From Butyrivibrio sp. NC3005 (lineage in GTDB: Bacteria; Bacillota; Clostridia; Lachnospirales; Lachnospiraceae): 64,000 nt of DNA. The position numbers were made by a program, and so were the translations under genes. The notes beneath the pieces are model-generated. The model saw only the letters and a list, made by a program, of their open reading frames with translations, was not told the DNA's origin and searched no databases. Shown piece by piece: positions 1 through 8,494 of this stretch; positions within the stretch are counted from its first letter, which is position 1; the number at the start of each line of letters is the position of its first letter. The DNA lies in NCBI RefSeq assembly GCF_000424545.1, contig NZ_AUKC01000006.1:13072-77071 (forward strand), written 5' to 3'.

Positions 1-123
1 AAAGGCTTCGCCTTGGACCAGTTTGCCACTTGACTTTTGTTCTCACGAAACTCGCAGTAAATGCGAGTTTCTGAATGTAAGTGACAAGAAGTCATGACTT
101 CTTGCTGAGATTTAGGATAATCA
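1..123 (+). repeat. Interspersed two-hairpin repeat, copy 1
   Basis: This copy is cut by the window edge. It contains a 10-bp stem (GAAACTCGCA, 5-nt loop, TGCGAGTTTC) and a perfect 20-bp palindrome built on CAAGAAGTCA. Positions 29-123 are identical by eye to the reverse complement of 48105-48199, and a near-identical copy lies at 14947-15067. No reading frame runs through it, so it is a non-coding mobile or REP-like element. Its right end abuts the alpha-glucosidase remnant at 121. Confidence 0.85.
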
Positions 124-288
124 AAGGAAGATAAACTATTAGTTATATGCAATTTTACTTGCAAAACAGTTACGTTTCCTGATAAGGAGATAGAAGGAGA
201 TAAAACACTTCTAATATCAAACTATAGTGAAAATGCAAATGAATCCGTGTTTAGACCGTATGAGGCAAGGATTTATTCAAAAAACTGA
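121..288 (+). pseudogene. C-terminal remnant of a GH13 alpha-glucosidase
   Basis: The frame 121-288 encodes 56 residues ending in FRPYEARIYSKN, preceded by KLLVICNF and LLISNY. This is the usual C-terminal beta-domain ending of oligo-1,6-glucosidase/alpha-glucosidase proteins (typically about 550 residues). The in-frame TAA at 118-120 lies inside the repeat, and no start codon with a ribosome site precedes the fragment. The rest of the gene has therefore been lost or separated by the repeat. The maltodextrin locus at 8.5-14.7 kb has no alpha-glucosidase, so this may be its lost partner (inference). Confidence 0.75.
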
Positions 289-293
289 CAAGA

Positions 294-330
294 AATAAAC
301 TTATCATTAATTTGATAAGTTTATTTTTTT
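294..330 (+). terminator. Rho-independent terminator
   Basis: A 13-bp perfect stem (294-306 with 313-325) is followed by a T-run. It lies just after the alpha-glucosidase remnant and before the promoter of the XRE gene. Confidence 0.8.
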
Positions 331-388
331 GCAAAGTACACTTGACAAAAAATGCAAAGTATACTATTCTAAACGTGCAAAGTAAACT
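330..388 (+). promoter_or_regulatory. Promoter with three 23-bp-spaced operator repeats
   Basis: The motif TGCAAAGTAnAC occurs at 330, 353 and 376, exactly 23 bp apart. The promoter overlaps it: TTGACA at 342-347, 17 bp, TATTCT at 365-370. The repeats flank the -35, cover the start of the -10 and lie downstream of it, an arrangement suited to autorepression by the XRE protein encoded next. The strong site AAGGAGGG precedes the ATG at 407. Confidence 0.75.
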
Positions 389-406
389 TTACAAAAAGGA
401 GGGCAT

Positions 407-610
407 ATGAAGAATAGGATAAAAGAGCTTCGTAAGGAAAACAAGCTATCGCAGACAGAGCTTGCGGATGCTGTAGGAACTACCAGGCAGACTATTACAT
501 CAATAGAAGTCGGGAAATACACAGCATCACTTGGACTTGCGTACAAGATAGCACACTATTTTAACTTAACTATCGAAGAAGTATTCGATTTTTCTAATCT
601 GGAGGATTAA
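407..610 (+). CDS. Small XRE/Cro-type transcriptional regulator
   Basis: This 67-residue protein is almost entirely one helix-turn-helix domain (residues 4-60; LSQTELADAVGTTRQTITSIE spans helices 2 and 3). It belongs to the YozG/PBSX-like short XRE family, which usually represses its own operon. The start has an ideal AAGGAGGG site. It lies 2 nt upstream of a membrane-protein gene, forming the common pair of tiny regulator plus four-helix membrane protein. Three direct repeats over its promoter are the likely operators. Confidence 0.9.
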   Translation: MKNRIKELRKENKLSQTELADAVGTTRQTITSIEVGKYTASLGLAYKIAHYFNLTIEEVFDFSNLED

Positions 611-612
611 AG

Positions 613-1113
613 ATGGAGACAAATACAGCAAAAATGAATAAAATACAGAAAATAAAAAATGAACTTACAAGAAAGAATAGAATCAATCAGTTTTTGATTG
701 GATTAGTGAGCACGTTTTGTTTATTTTTTAGAAATGACTTGGCTGAAGTTTTTTTATCGAATAAGAATAGTGTTCAGGCAGATTTGATAATGGGATTTGT
801 AACTGGTCTTTCAATTGCGTTTATGCTTGTTTGTGTCTATAATATAGCGAAGAATACAAGAGCTATGAAAGATGAGGCATCGCTTACAAAGATTTACAAC
901 GAGTTAAATGATGAGCGAATGAAACAGATTGAAGCATTATCTGGAAAAAGAACTGTTGAAATTGCTGCAATCAGCTTTTTAGTACTTGCTTTTATAGTAG
1001 GCATTTTTAGTTTTGAGGGTGCTGTAGTACTTGTTGCGGCGACATTTATTATCTGCATTATTAATAAAATAAGCTTTATCTACTATACTAATACATTTAC
1101 CGGACAGGAGTAA
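613..1113 (+). CDS. Four-helix integral membrane protein, unknown function
   Basis: The 166-residue protein has four predicted transmembrane stretches (about residues 27-45, 60-80, 115-133, 135-155) with a charged cytoplasmic loop between the second and third pairs. It is translated directly after the XRE gene (2-nt gap), so the two are almost certainly co-transcribed. Small membrane proteins paired with short XRE regulators are common in Firmicutes, but the role is not known. I see no catalytic motif. Confidence 0.75.
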   Translation: METNTAKMNKIQKIKNELTRKNRINQFLIGLVSTFCLFFRNDLAEVFLSNKNSVQADLIMGFVTGLSIAFMLVCVYNIAKNTRAMKDEASLTKIYNELNDERMKQIEALSGKRTVEIAAISFLVLAFIVGIFSFEGAVVLVAATFIICIINKISFIYYTNTFTGQE

Positions 1114-1121
1114 CTTTTTAG

Positions 1122-2510
1122 ATGATTACATATGATTTTGAACATATAGAAGGTCCTATTTATGCACATGTATATAAGTGTATTAAAAATGATATTCTTG
1201 AAGGAAACTTGAAACCAGGTCAAAAGCTTCCATCCAAGAGAACCTTTGCCAGAAATAATGGTATCAGTACTATTACTATTCAAAATGCATATGATCAGTT
1301 AATAAGCGAAGGATATGTTTATACGTTACCCAAAAAAGGATACTATGTTGCTAACATTTCTGGAATGGTTCCAAGAACAGTTTCTAAAGAAATGAAATAT
1401 GATATAAACATCCCCAAGACTGCAATATATAAATATGATTTTTCCAGCAACGGAGTAGATTCGGATAATTTCCCCTTTTCTATATGGGCAAGGCTTTCAA
1501 GAGAAGTTATGTCTGACAACAAAGATGAGCTGATGAAGATTTCACCAACATCTGGAGTAAGACAGCTCAGAGAAGCAATTGCAGAGCACCTTAAGTCTTT
1601 TCGCGGAATGATAGTAGATCCAGATCAAATAGTAATTGGCGCAGGAACAGAGTATTTATATGGATTATTAGTACAGCTAATAGGAAAAGATAAAAAATAT
1701 GCAATAGAAAACCCGGGCTATAAGAAGCTTGCACTTATTTATCAGCATCAAAAGGTAGATTATGGTTATGTGTCAATGGATGAAAAAGGAGTAACTGTTG
1801 ATAGCCTTAATAAAAGCAGGGCAGATATAGCGCATATATGTCCTAATCACCACTTTCCCACAGGAATTACAATGCCGGCCAGCAGAAGATATGAGATTTT
1901 GTCCTGGGCAAATGAGCAAAATGAAAGATATATCGTGGAAGATGATTATGACAGTGAATTCAGGTTGGAGGGAAAGCCTATACCTCCGCTTTTTTCTATT
2001 GATGCCTGCGAAAAAGTAATATATATGAATACTTTTTCAAAGTCACTTACACCGACAATAAGAATAAGCTATATGGTGCTTCCTGCTCATCTTATAAACA
2101 GGTTTTATGAGGAAATGTCTTTCTATTCTTGTACTGTTTCAAATTTTGAACAGTTTACACTTGCCAGATTTATTTCCGGAGGATATCTGGAAAAGCATAT
2201 TAATAGAATGAGACTGTATTATACAAGAAAGCGTCAGAGTATCATTGAAGTAATAGAAAAAAGTAATCAAGGTAGTAAGTTTCACATTATTGAAAATGAC
2301 TCAGGACTTCATTTTCTGTTAAAAATAGAAACAAAACTTTCAGATGTGGAAGTTGAAAGAAAGCTGGAAAAAAATGGAATAAAAATCCGCGCACTTTCTG
2401 ATTATTATTTTACTAAAGAAGAATGCAGACAGCATTTATTTTTGGTAAACTATTCTAATCTGAGTAGTCAGAAAGTATTCGAGGCAATGCAGATTATTAA
2501 AGATATATGA
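1122..2510 (+). CDS. MocR/PdxR-family regulator (GntR HTH fused to aminotransferase fold)
   Basis: The 462-residue protein has an N-terminal GntR winged helix (about residues 10-75, with LPSKRTFARNNGISTITIQN) joined to a fold-type I aminotransferase domain. The PLP-binding lysine is in NTFSKSLTP (about residue 307), and the upstream VEDDYDSEF motif is typical. MocR proteins bind PLP and regulate vitamin B6, GABA or other amino-compound genes rather than acting as transaminases. The start has an AGGAG site 10 nt upstream. The target is not evident; the helicase downstream is an unlikely one. Confidence 0.9.
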   Translation: MITYDFEHIEGPIYAHVYKCIKNDILEGNLKPGQKLPSKRTFARNNGISTITIQNAYDQLISEGYVYTLPKKGYYVANISGMVPRTVSKEMKYDINIPKTAIYKYDFSSNGVDSDNFPFSIWARLSREVMSDNKDELMKISPTSGVRQLREAIAEHLKSFRGMIVDPDQIVIGAGTEYLYGLLVQLIGKDKKYAIENPGYKKLALIYQHQKVDYGYVSMDEKGVTVDSLNKSRADIAHICPNHHFPTGITMPASRRYEILSWANEQNERYIVEDDYDSEFRLEGKPIPPLFSIDACEKVIYMNTFSKSLTPTIRISYMVLPAHLINRFYEEMSFYSCTVSNFEQFTLARFISGGYLEKHINRMRLYYTRKRQSIIEVIEKSNQGSKFHIIENDSGLHFLLKIETKLSDVEVERKLEKNGIKIRALSDYYFTKEECRQHLFLVNYSNLSSQKVFEAMQIIKDI

Positions 2511-2560
2511 CTATAAAGTCTGATATCACTTTTGAAGTTAAAATTATGTAATAGAAGAGG

Positions 2561-4735
2561 ATGCAAAATATCAGAATGGACTTTGAAACATTTAAAAGCA
2601 GATATAATGTCAATCTTACCAGTCAGCAGCTTGCAGCGGTGCAAAGCGTAGATAACCCTACGCTTTTACTTGCTGTTCCGGGAAGTGGTAAGACAACAGT
2701 GCTTGTAACTCGTTTGGGATATATGATTTTTTGCAGGGGAATTGCACCAGAGAGTATTCTAACCATTACGTATACTGTTGCTGCAACAAAGGATATGCGT
2801 AATAGATTTGCTTTGATTTTTGGTCAACAGCTTGCAGACAGAATGGAATTTCGAACCATTAATGGAATATGCGCCAAAATTATTCAATATTATGGAAGAT
2901 GTGTAGGCAAGAAGCCATATGAGCTTTTAAATGATGAATCAGTTCAAAACAGGCTTCTTCTTGAAATTTACAGGCATTATGAAAAGGGTTATCCAACAGA
3001 AAGTGATCTAAAGACTCTAAGCACACTTATTACCTATATCAAAAACATGTCTCTTGATAAAAATGCCATTGCAGCTCTTGGAGAGAGGCAGTCTTTATCT
3101 AATCTTTACGAGATGTACAAAAGTTACTGCGATGCAATGAAAGATAAAGGTGTTATGGATTTTGATGATCAGATGGTATATGCAAGGACTATGTTGACTC
3201 ATGTTCCTTTTTTACGAGAACATTTCCAAAAGGAATATCCATATATATGTGTAGATGAAGCGCAGGATACATCTAAAATACAGCATGAAATTATAGACCT
3301 GTTGTCAGGAAATGACAGCAGGTTATTTATGGTTGGTGACGAAGACCAAAGTATTTACGGATTTAGAGCAGCTTACCCAGAAGCACTTCTTCATTTTGAA
3401 AAAAAGCATACTAATGCACAGGTTCTCCTAATGGAGACAAATTTCCGTTCAAATGCAAGGATAGTAGAAGTGGCCGACAAGTTTATTCAGCAAAACAGAT
3501 ATCGCCATCCCAAAAGAATGGTACCTTCAAGACCAGAAGGTGCGCAAATAAAGCAGATAAGTGTCAAAAACAGAAAAGGGCAGTATCAGGTTTTGATGAA
3601 AGAGGCAAGGCTTCTTGAAAGTCAGGGGAATTCAGATAAAATAACGGCAGTTTTGTATAGGGATAATGAAAGTGCCATTCCGTTTATTAATATGTTGGAA
3701 GAAGAGAATATTCCTTATAAATGCAGAAATGCCGACCTTACCTTTTTCTCGAATAGAGTAGTTAATGATATAAGAGATATTATTAGATTTGCCTATGATA
3801 TGGTAGATGTGGAATTGTTCATGAGAATATATTACAAGCTGGAACTGTACATGAGCAGAGATTTGGCACTTAAGGCCTGCAGGATAAGTGAGAGGAAGAA
3901 TATTCCTGTTTTGGAGGCAGCAGTAAAGTTTTTAGATCTTCCATCAAATATAAAGAAAAATGCCAAGACTATACAAACACATTTAAATAATTTGAAGACT
4001 ATTAATGCGGCAGATGCGGTGTATCGTATTCAACACTATATGGGATATAGCGATTATCTTGAGAGAAATCATATTAAACCAAATAAAGTTGAGATATTAG
4101 AAGAAATTGGTAGAAACCTGGAAAATCCTAAAATGCTGCTTCAAAGACTTGATGAGCTTAATGAACTTATAAAAGAAAAAGAATATGATCCTAGAGCAAA
4201 ACTTGTTCTTTCAACAGTGCATTCAAGTAAAGGTCTTGAGTATGATAGTGTCTACTTATTGGATGTAATAGATGGAGTTTTTCCGGAAAAAAGTCCATCG
4301 CCAAGTGACAAAATGTCAGATCAGGAAAGGCGCGACTTTGAAGAGGAGAGAAGACTATTCTATGTTGCAATGACTAGAGCAAAAGAAAACTTATCAATTT
4401 TCAAGGTTGAAACGCGTTCTTCGGTATTCATTCAGGAAATAAACAGGCCTAAAGTTAATAACAAAGCAACAGTTAAACAAAAAAATATCAAGGTGAACTC
4501 TTATTTGAAAAAAACTCCTTATGGTGTAAAAAAATCCTTTCATAAGGTGACTGAAAGCGAATACAGGGAATGTAGAGAAGAATTATCACTTACTGGATAT
4601 TTAAAACATAAGACATTAGGCGAGGGAGAAATTATATCAATGCCAGATGATTTAATAACAGCATGTTTTGAAGACAATGTGCAAAAAACGTTTTCACTTA
4701 AGTATCTTCTGGAACATGATTTACTTGAAATGTAA
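2561..4735 (+). CDS. UvrD/PcrA-like superfamily 1 DNA helicase
   Basis: The 724-residue ATP-dependent 3'-5' helicase shows the SF1A set: Q-motif region (LTSQQLAAV), Walker A AVPGSGKTT, Walker B VDEAQD, GDEDQSIYGFR, the LSTVHSSKGLEYD motif and VAMTRAKENL. The C-terminal tail has a HKTLGEGEI strand like the Tudor-like tail of PcrA. It is shorter and more diverged than housekeeping PcrA, so it may be a second UvrD paralogue. The gene is followed without a gap by the YitT gene. Confidence 0.9.
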   Translation: MQNIRMDFETFKSRYNVNLTSQQLAAVQSVDNPTLLLAVPGSGKTTVLVTRLGYMIFCRGIAPESILTITYTVAATKDMRNRFALIFGQQLADRMEFRTINGICAKIIQYYGRCVGKKPYELLNDESVQNRLLLEIYRHYEKGYPTESDLKTLSTLITYIKNMSLDKNAIAALGERQSLSNLYEMYKSYCDAMKDKGVMDFDDQMVYARTMLTHVPFLREHFQKEYPYICVDEAQDTSKIQHEIIDLLSGNDSRLFMVGDEDQSIYGFRAAYPEALLHFEKKHTNAQVLLMETNFRSNARIVEVADKFIQQNRYRHPKRMVPSRPEGAQIKQISVKNRKGQYQVLMKEARLLESQGNSDKITAVLYRDNESAIPFINMLEEENIPYKCRNADLTFFSNRVVNDIRDIIRFAYDMVDVELFMRIYYKLELYMSRDLALKACRISERKNIPVLEAAVKFLDLPSNIKKNAKTIQTHLNNLKTINAADAVYRIQHYMGYSDYLERNHIKPNKVEILEEIGRNLENPKMLLQRLDELNELIKEKEYDPRAKLVLSTVHSSKGLEYDSVYLLDVIDGVFPEKSPSPSDKMSDQERRDFEEERRLFYVAMTRAKENLSIFKVETRSSVFIQEINRPKVNNKATVKQKNIKVNSYLKKTPYGVKKSFHKVTESEYRECREELSLTGYLKHKTLGEGEIISMPDDLITACFEDNVQKTFSLKYLLEHDLLEM

Positions 4736-4764
4736 TGATAAAAGACTTGTGTGGAGAAAAAGAT

Positions 4765-5625
4765 ATGAGAAAAAAAGATATGTTTGTTGATTTTACGGCC
4801 ATGACATTTGGAACTCTTATAGTTGCGTTGTCTGTATTTTTCTTTATGGTGCCAAGCCATGCAGCAGTCAGTAGTATTTCGGGACTTGCAATTGTAATTA
4901 ACAACTTTATACCCTATTCAATTTCGTCTATTACATTTGTAATCAACATTTTTTTGTTGATAATAGGGTTTATTACCTGCGGACATGAATTTGGATTAAA
5001 GACTGTTTATACATCACTTCTTATGCCCGTTTTTTTGGGAATATTGGAAAAAATATTTCCTAATGCAAAATCGCTTACAGGAGACGCAACTATTGATGTT
5101 ATATGTTACATATTTACAGTCAGTATAGGACTTAGCATTTTGTTTAATAGAAATGCGTCTTCAGGAGGACTTGATATAGTTGCAAAAATAATGAACAAGT
5201 ATCTTCGTATGGATTTAGGAAGAGCTATGTCAATATCAGGTCTTCTCGTAGCTTTTTCTGCGGCACTTGCATTTGATGGAAAGACGGTAGCATTAAGTGT
5301 TCTTGGAAGCTACTTTAATGGAATTATCCTTGACCACTTTATTTTTGATCACAATCTAAAGCGTAGAGTGTGCATTGTTTCTCCAAAAGAGGAAGAAATA
5401 AGAGATTTTATTCTAAGAGAACTTGGAAGTGGGGCAACGTTATATAAGGCAATCGGTGCTTATAGGATGAAAGAACATACAGAAATAATTACCATTGTTG
5501 ATAAACAGGAATTTCTTAAACTTATGAATTTTATTCAGGAATGTGATCCGCAGGCGTTTGTTACAGTTTACAAGGTAAGTGATATGCATTATCGTTCCAA
5601 AAAACTGGAGGAGAGAATCTTCTGA
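4765..5625 (+). CDS. YitT family membrane protein (DUF161 plus DUF2179)
   Basis: The 286-residue protein has about five or six transmembrane helices (residues 5-190) with the conserved NASSGGLDIVAKI segment of YitT proteins. A cytoplasmic DUF2179 domain follows (about residues 200-280). I chose ATG 4765 because GGAG lies 8 nt upstream; an earlier ATG at 4735 overlaps the helicase stop but has no ribosome site. Family function is unknown. It is probably co-transcribed with the helicase gene. Confidence 0.88.
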   Translation: MRKKDMFVDFTAMTFGTLIVALSVFFFMVPSHAAVSSISGLAIVINNFIPYSISSITFVINIFLLIIGFITCGHEFGLKTVYTSLLMPVFLGILEKIFPNAKSLTGDATIDVICYIFTVSIGLSILFNRNASSGGLDIVAKIMNKYLRMDLGRAMSISGLLVAFSAALAFDGKTVALSVLGSYFNGIILDHFIFDHNLKRRVCIVSPKEEEIRDFILRELGSGATLYKAIGAYRMKEHTEIITIVDKQEFLKLMNFIQECDPQAFVTVYKVSDMHYRSKKLEERIF

Positions 5626-5757
5626 TTTTTATAAAAGCCTCAAAAAAATATGCTTTTTTTCCAAAACTGTCTTGATAAAAAACGTTTCATGTGCGATATT
5701 TATTTTGTATGAGGATTTTTATTTTTTGGATTTACGTTTTTGGAGGAAACATTAAAT

Positions 5758-7185
5758 ATGAGAAAAACCAAGATTATATGTACCATCGGTCCGGCAAGTT
5801 CATCTGAAGCTGTGCTTACAAATATGTGTAAGGCAGGTATGAATGTTGCTAGATTGAATTTCTCTCATGGTGATCATGAAGAGCAGCTTGGAAAGATTAA
5901 GATGATTAAGAAAGTTCGTGAAAAATTAGGACTTCCTATCGCAATCATGCTTGATACCAAGGGACCTGAGTACCGTATTGGTGTGTTCAAGGATCACAAA
6001 GTTACACTTGAAGAGGGACAGGAATTTACATTTACAACCGATGACTGTGTTGGTGATAATACTCATGTTTCCGTTAATTATAAGGGTTTTGCCGATGATT
6101 TGAAAATCGGTGATACTATTCTTGTTAATAATGGTCTTGTAGTATGCGAAGTTATCAAGGTTAAAGGTCATAACGTTACTACAAAGGTTAAGGCTGGTGG
6201 TGTTCTTTCTGATAAGAAGAGCATGAACTTCCCAGGTAAGCTTTTGAACAGTAGTTTCCTTAGCGAGCAGGACAAGTCAGATCTTAAGTTTGGTATCGAA
6301 CAGGATGTTGATTTTGTAGCAGCTTCTTTTGTATCTACAAGAAAAGATGCTCAGGATATGCGTGATTTCCTTGATGCTAACGGCGGAAAAGATATCGATA
6401 TTATTGCTAAGATTGAGAATCGTGCAGGTGTAGAGAATATCGAAGAGATTTCTGAAGTTGTAGATGGTATCATGGTTGCAAGAGGTGACCTTGGTGTTGA
6501 AATTCCTTTCATGGAAGTACCGGCTGTTCAGAAGGAAATTGTTCAGAAGTGTAGACTTCTTGGCAAGAGAGTTATTATCGCTACAGAAATGCTCGAGTCT
6601 ATGATTAACAATGTTCGTCCTACAAGAGCTGAAATTTCTGACGTTGCCAATGCTGTTTATGATGGAACTTCTGCTATCATGCTTTCTGGAGAATCTGCTG
6701 CCGGCAAGTATCCTGTAGAAGCTGTTAGAACAATGTCAGAAGTTGCTGAGTACACAGAGCAGCATATCAATTATGAGAAACGTTTCAAGAATACAGAGTT
6801 TGTTAACCGTAACAATCTTGACGCTATTTCTCATTCAACCTGTCAGATGGCTATTGATGTTCAGGCTAAGTGCATCGTAGTAAGCTCAGTAAGTGGACTT
6901 ACAGCACGCCTTGTCAGCAGATTCCGTTGTCCTGTTACTATCATCGGAATGACAACATCTCATAAGGTATTCAGAAAGCTTGCGCTTTCATGGGGCGTAG
7001 TACCTATTTTGTGTGATGAGTTCGAATCACTTGATGTTTTGTTCTTCCATGCTATGCAGCAGGCGGTAAAGAAGCTTGACTTAAAGCTTGGAGATAACGT
7101 TGTTCTTACAGGCGGACAGATTGGCGGAACAACAGGTCACACTAATATGATTAAGGTTGAGACAATTCACAAGATGTATAATTAA
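5758..7185 (+). CDS. pyk: Pyruvate kinase
   Basis: This 475-residue glycolytic enzyme transfers phosphate from phosphoenolpyruvate to ADP. It starts with RKTKIICTIGPAS and contains MLDTKGPE and the metal/substrate loop ARGDLGVEI. The C-terminal domain runs to the end without the extra PEP-utiliser domain found in Bacillus enzymes. GGAGG at 5742-5746 fixes the start at ATG 5758, although the frame is open further up from a TTG. A candidate promoter, TTGATA-17-GATATT, lies upstream at about 5672-5700. It is monocistronic. Confidence 0.97.
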   Translation: MRKTKIICTIGPASSSEAVLTNMCKAGMNVARLNFSHGDHEEQLGKIKMIKKVREKLGLPIAIMLDTKGPEYRIGVFKDHKVTLEEGQEFTFTTDDCVGDNTHVSVNYKGFADDLKIGDTILVNNGLVVCEVIKVKGHNVTTKVKAGGVLSDKKSMNFPGKLLNSSFLSEQDKSDLKFGIEQDVDFVAASFVSTRKDAQDMRDFLDANGGKDIDIIAKIENRAGVENIEEISEVVDGIMVARGDLGVEIPFMEVPAVQKEIVQKCRLLGKRVIIATEMLESMINNVRPTRAEISDVANAVYDGTSAIMLSGESAAGKYPVEAVRTMSEVAEYTEQHINYEKRFKNTEFVNRNNLDAISHSTCQMAIDVQAKCIVVSSVSGLTARLVSRFRCPVTIIGMTTSHKVFRKLALSWGVVPILCDEFESLDVLFFHAMQQAVKKLDLKLGDNVVLTGGQIGGTTGHTNMIKVETIHKMYN

Positions 7186-7283
7186 AATCAATTTGATTTT
7201 GTTTTTACAATGCAAATGATTTGTATTACATATGCCTGTCACTACTCAAAAAAGTAGTAAGGTGCTATATTAGAAATTTTATT

Positions 7284-7330
7284 CTTCCTCAAGAATCTTT
7301 AACCTATGAAGGTTCTTGAGGAAGTTTTTT
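7284..7330 (+). terminator. Terminator after pyk
   Basis: A 12-bp stem (7284-7295 with 7313-7324) is followed by six T. It lies between the convergent pyk and LacI genes. On the minus strand the following bases are AT-rich but not a clean T-run, so it is mainly a plus-strand terminator. Confidence 0.8.
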
Positions 7331-7333
7331 CTT

Positions 7334-8224
7334 TTAAAAAATCTTATATTCATGCTTTACATCAAATTTCTTTTCCAGGGCATTCATAATGATATTCATT
7401 GCAAGATTTGATTTTTTCTCAATATCGTTATAAATAACATGAACTTTTTCGCCGTAGCAAATAGGAGACTCTTTGCTGGATACGATTATTAAATTTTCTG
7501 AATTTATGATATGTAAAAGGATAACTCCAAGAGCCTGCCCAAGAGCTACTATTTTTTTTCCTTTTATATCTTCAAAATTATTTTTTTCTACATCAGAAAA
7601 AAGCAGTACTCTTTCTTTTGGCATTGCTTCTAAAATATATTTTTGAAAACCTTCATTGCAGTATCTATCTGTGACAAGATAAAAATCATCGCCAAAGATA
7701 TTTTTTGCTTTCTCGAGAATTCCTTCAATATCTGTATGAATCTGATAGAAAAGAAAATCATTTATCATCATATCCAGGCATAGAATAGGAATAAAATAAA
7801 GCCCTGACATCCTTTTAAATTCCTGTTCGCTTAAATCTATGGCTATTATTCCGTCTAATCCTGATACTGGAGCAATACTTTCTGAAGTGTTACTGATAGG
7901 AATTAGCTGGCAGTTGAAATTTATTCTTCCAAATCTTTCTGCTAAAAGGTTTATCAGCTGCATTATCTCAATATTTCTGGATGGAGTATCGTGCTTGAAA
8001 GAATACATGATACCAATAGAGTAAGTACTTTTTTTCGTATCTATATTTTTGTATTTCTCTGGAATTGAGTAATTTAAAAGATTGGCTATCTGCAGAACCT
8101 TTTTTCTGGTAGCGTCACTGATTTTGGTACCCTTTTTATCGTTAAGTACATAAGAAACTGTGGCAACAGATACCCCGGCTTTTTGGGCAATGTCGCGTAC
8201 CGTTGCTTTTTTTTCGTTCATCAT
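7334..8224 (-). CDS. LacI-family repressor of the maltodextrin locus
   Basis: This 296-residue regulator has an N-terminal LacI helix-turn-helix (TVRDIAQKAGVSVATVSYVL, residues 8-27) and a hinge ending near residue 60. The sugar-binding domain is shortened and strongly diverged (family usual 330-340). The AAGGA site upstream supports ATG 8224. It is divergent from the carbohydrate-binding lipoprotein, GH13 and ABC importer genes, so it most likely represses them in the absence of maltodextrin. That role is inferred from position. Confidence 0.85.
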   Translation of the reverse strand: MMNEKKATVRDIAQKAGVSVATVSYVLNDKKGTKISDATRKKVLQIANLLNYSIPEKYKNIDTKKSTYSIGIMYSFKHDTPSRNIEIMQLINLLAERFGRINFNCQLIPISNTSESIAPVSGLDGIIAIDLSEQEFKRMSGLYFIPILCLDMMINDFLFYQIHTDIEGILEKAKNIFGDDFYLVTDRYCNEGFQKYILEAMPKERVLLFSDVEKNNFEDIKGKKIVALGQALGVILLHIINSENLIIVSSKESPICYGEKVHVIYNDIEKKSNLAMNIIMNALEKKFDVKHEYKIF

Positions 8225-8289
8225 TTGTTTTCCTTCTTGTTATTATTCTGATTTATCAGATTTCTGAATTAGGACCTTGTGCTAATTGA

Positions 8290-8348
8290 TTCATAAACTC
8301 GCAGTTACTGCTATTTTCGTGAGAAAGTAATACTAACGGCAAACTGCG
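8290..8348 (-). repeat. Diverged inverted copy of the two-hairpin repeat
   Basis: The reverse complement reads TTTGCCG, then TTCTCACGAAA, then GCAGTAACTGCGAGTTTATGAAT. This matches the first-hairpin half of the repeat at 1-123 with many differences. It lies in the regulatory gap between the LacI gene and its presumed target operon. Confidence 0.5.
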
Positions 8349-8366
8349 TGAAATCATCTTTCACTT

Positions 8367-8466
8367 AACAAGTTAACCTAATAATATCAAAAGTTCACGG
8401 TATTGACAAGGATAAATAAAAGTGATAGAAATAATTTAACAGTTAAGTTAACAAGGTTAACAAATA
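8367..8466 (+). promoter_or_regulatory. Promoter and candidate operators of the maltodextrin operon
   Basis: A promoter candidate is TTGACA 8403-8408, 17 bp, TAGAAA 8426-8431. Repeats containing GTTAAC lie at about 8367-8385 upstream, and at 8445-8466 downstream, where two copies are spaced as GTTAAC-AAG-GTTAAC. These are the only obvious palindromic motifs in the divergent region, so they are candidate sites for the LacI-type repressor. They lack the central CG of typical LacI operators. Confidence 0.5.
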
Positions 8467-8494
8467 GATCAATTATATTTATGGAGGTGTTTTT

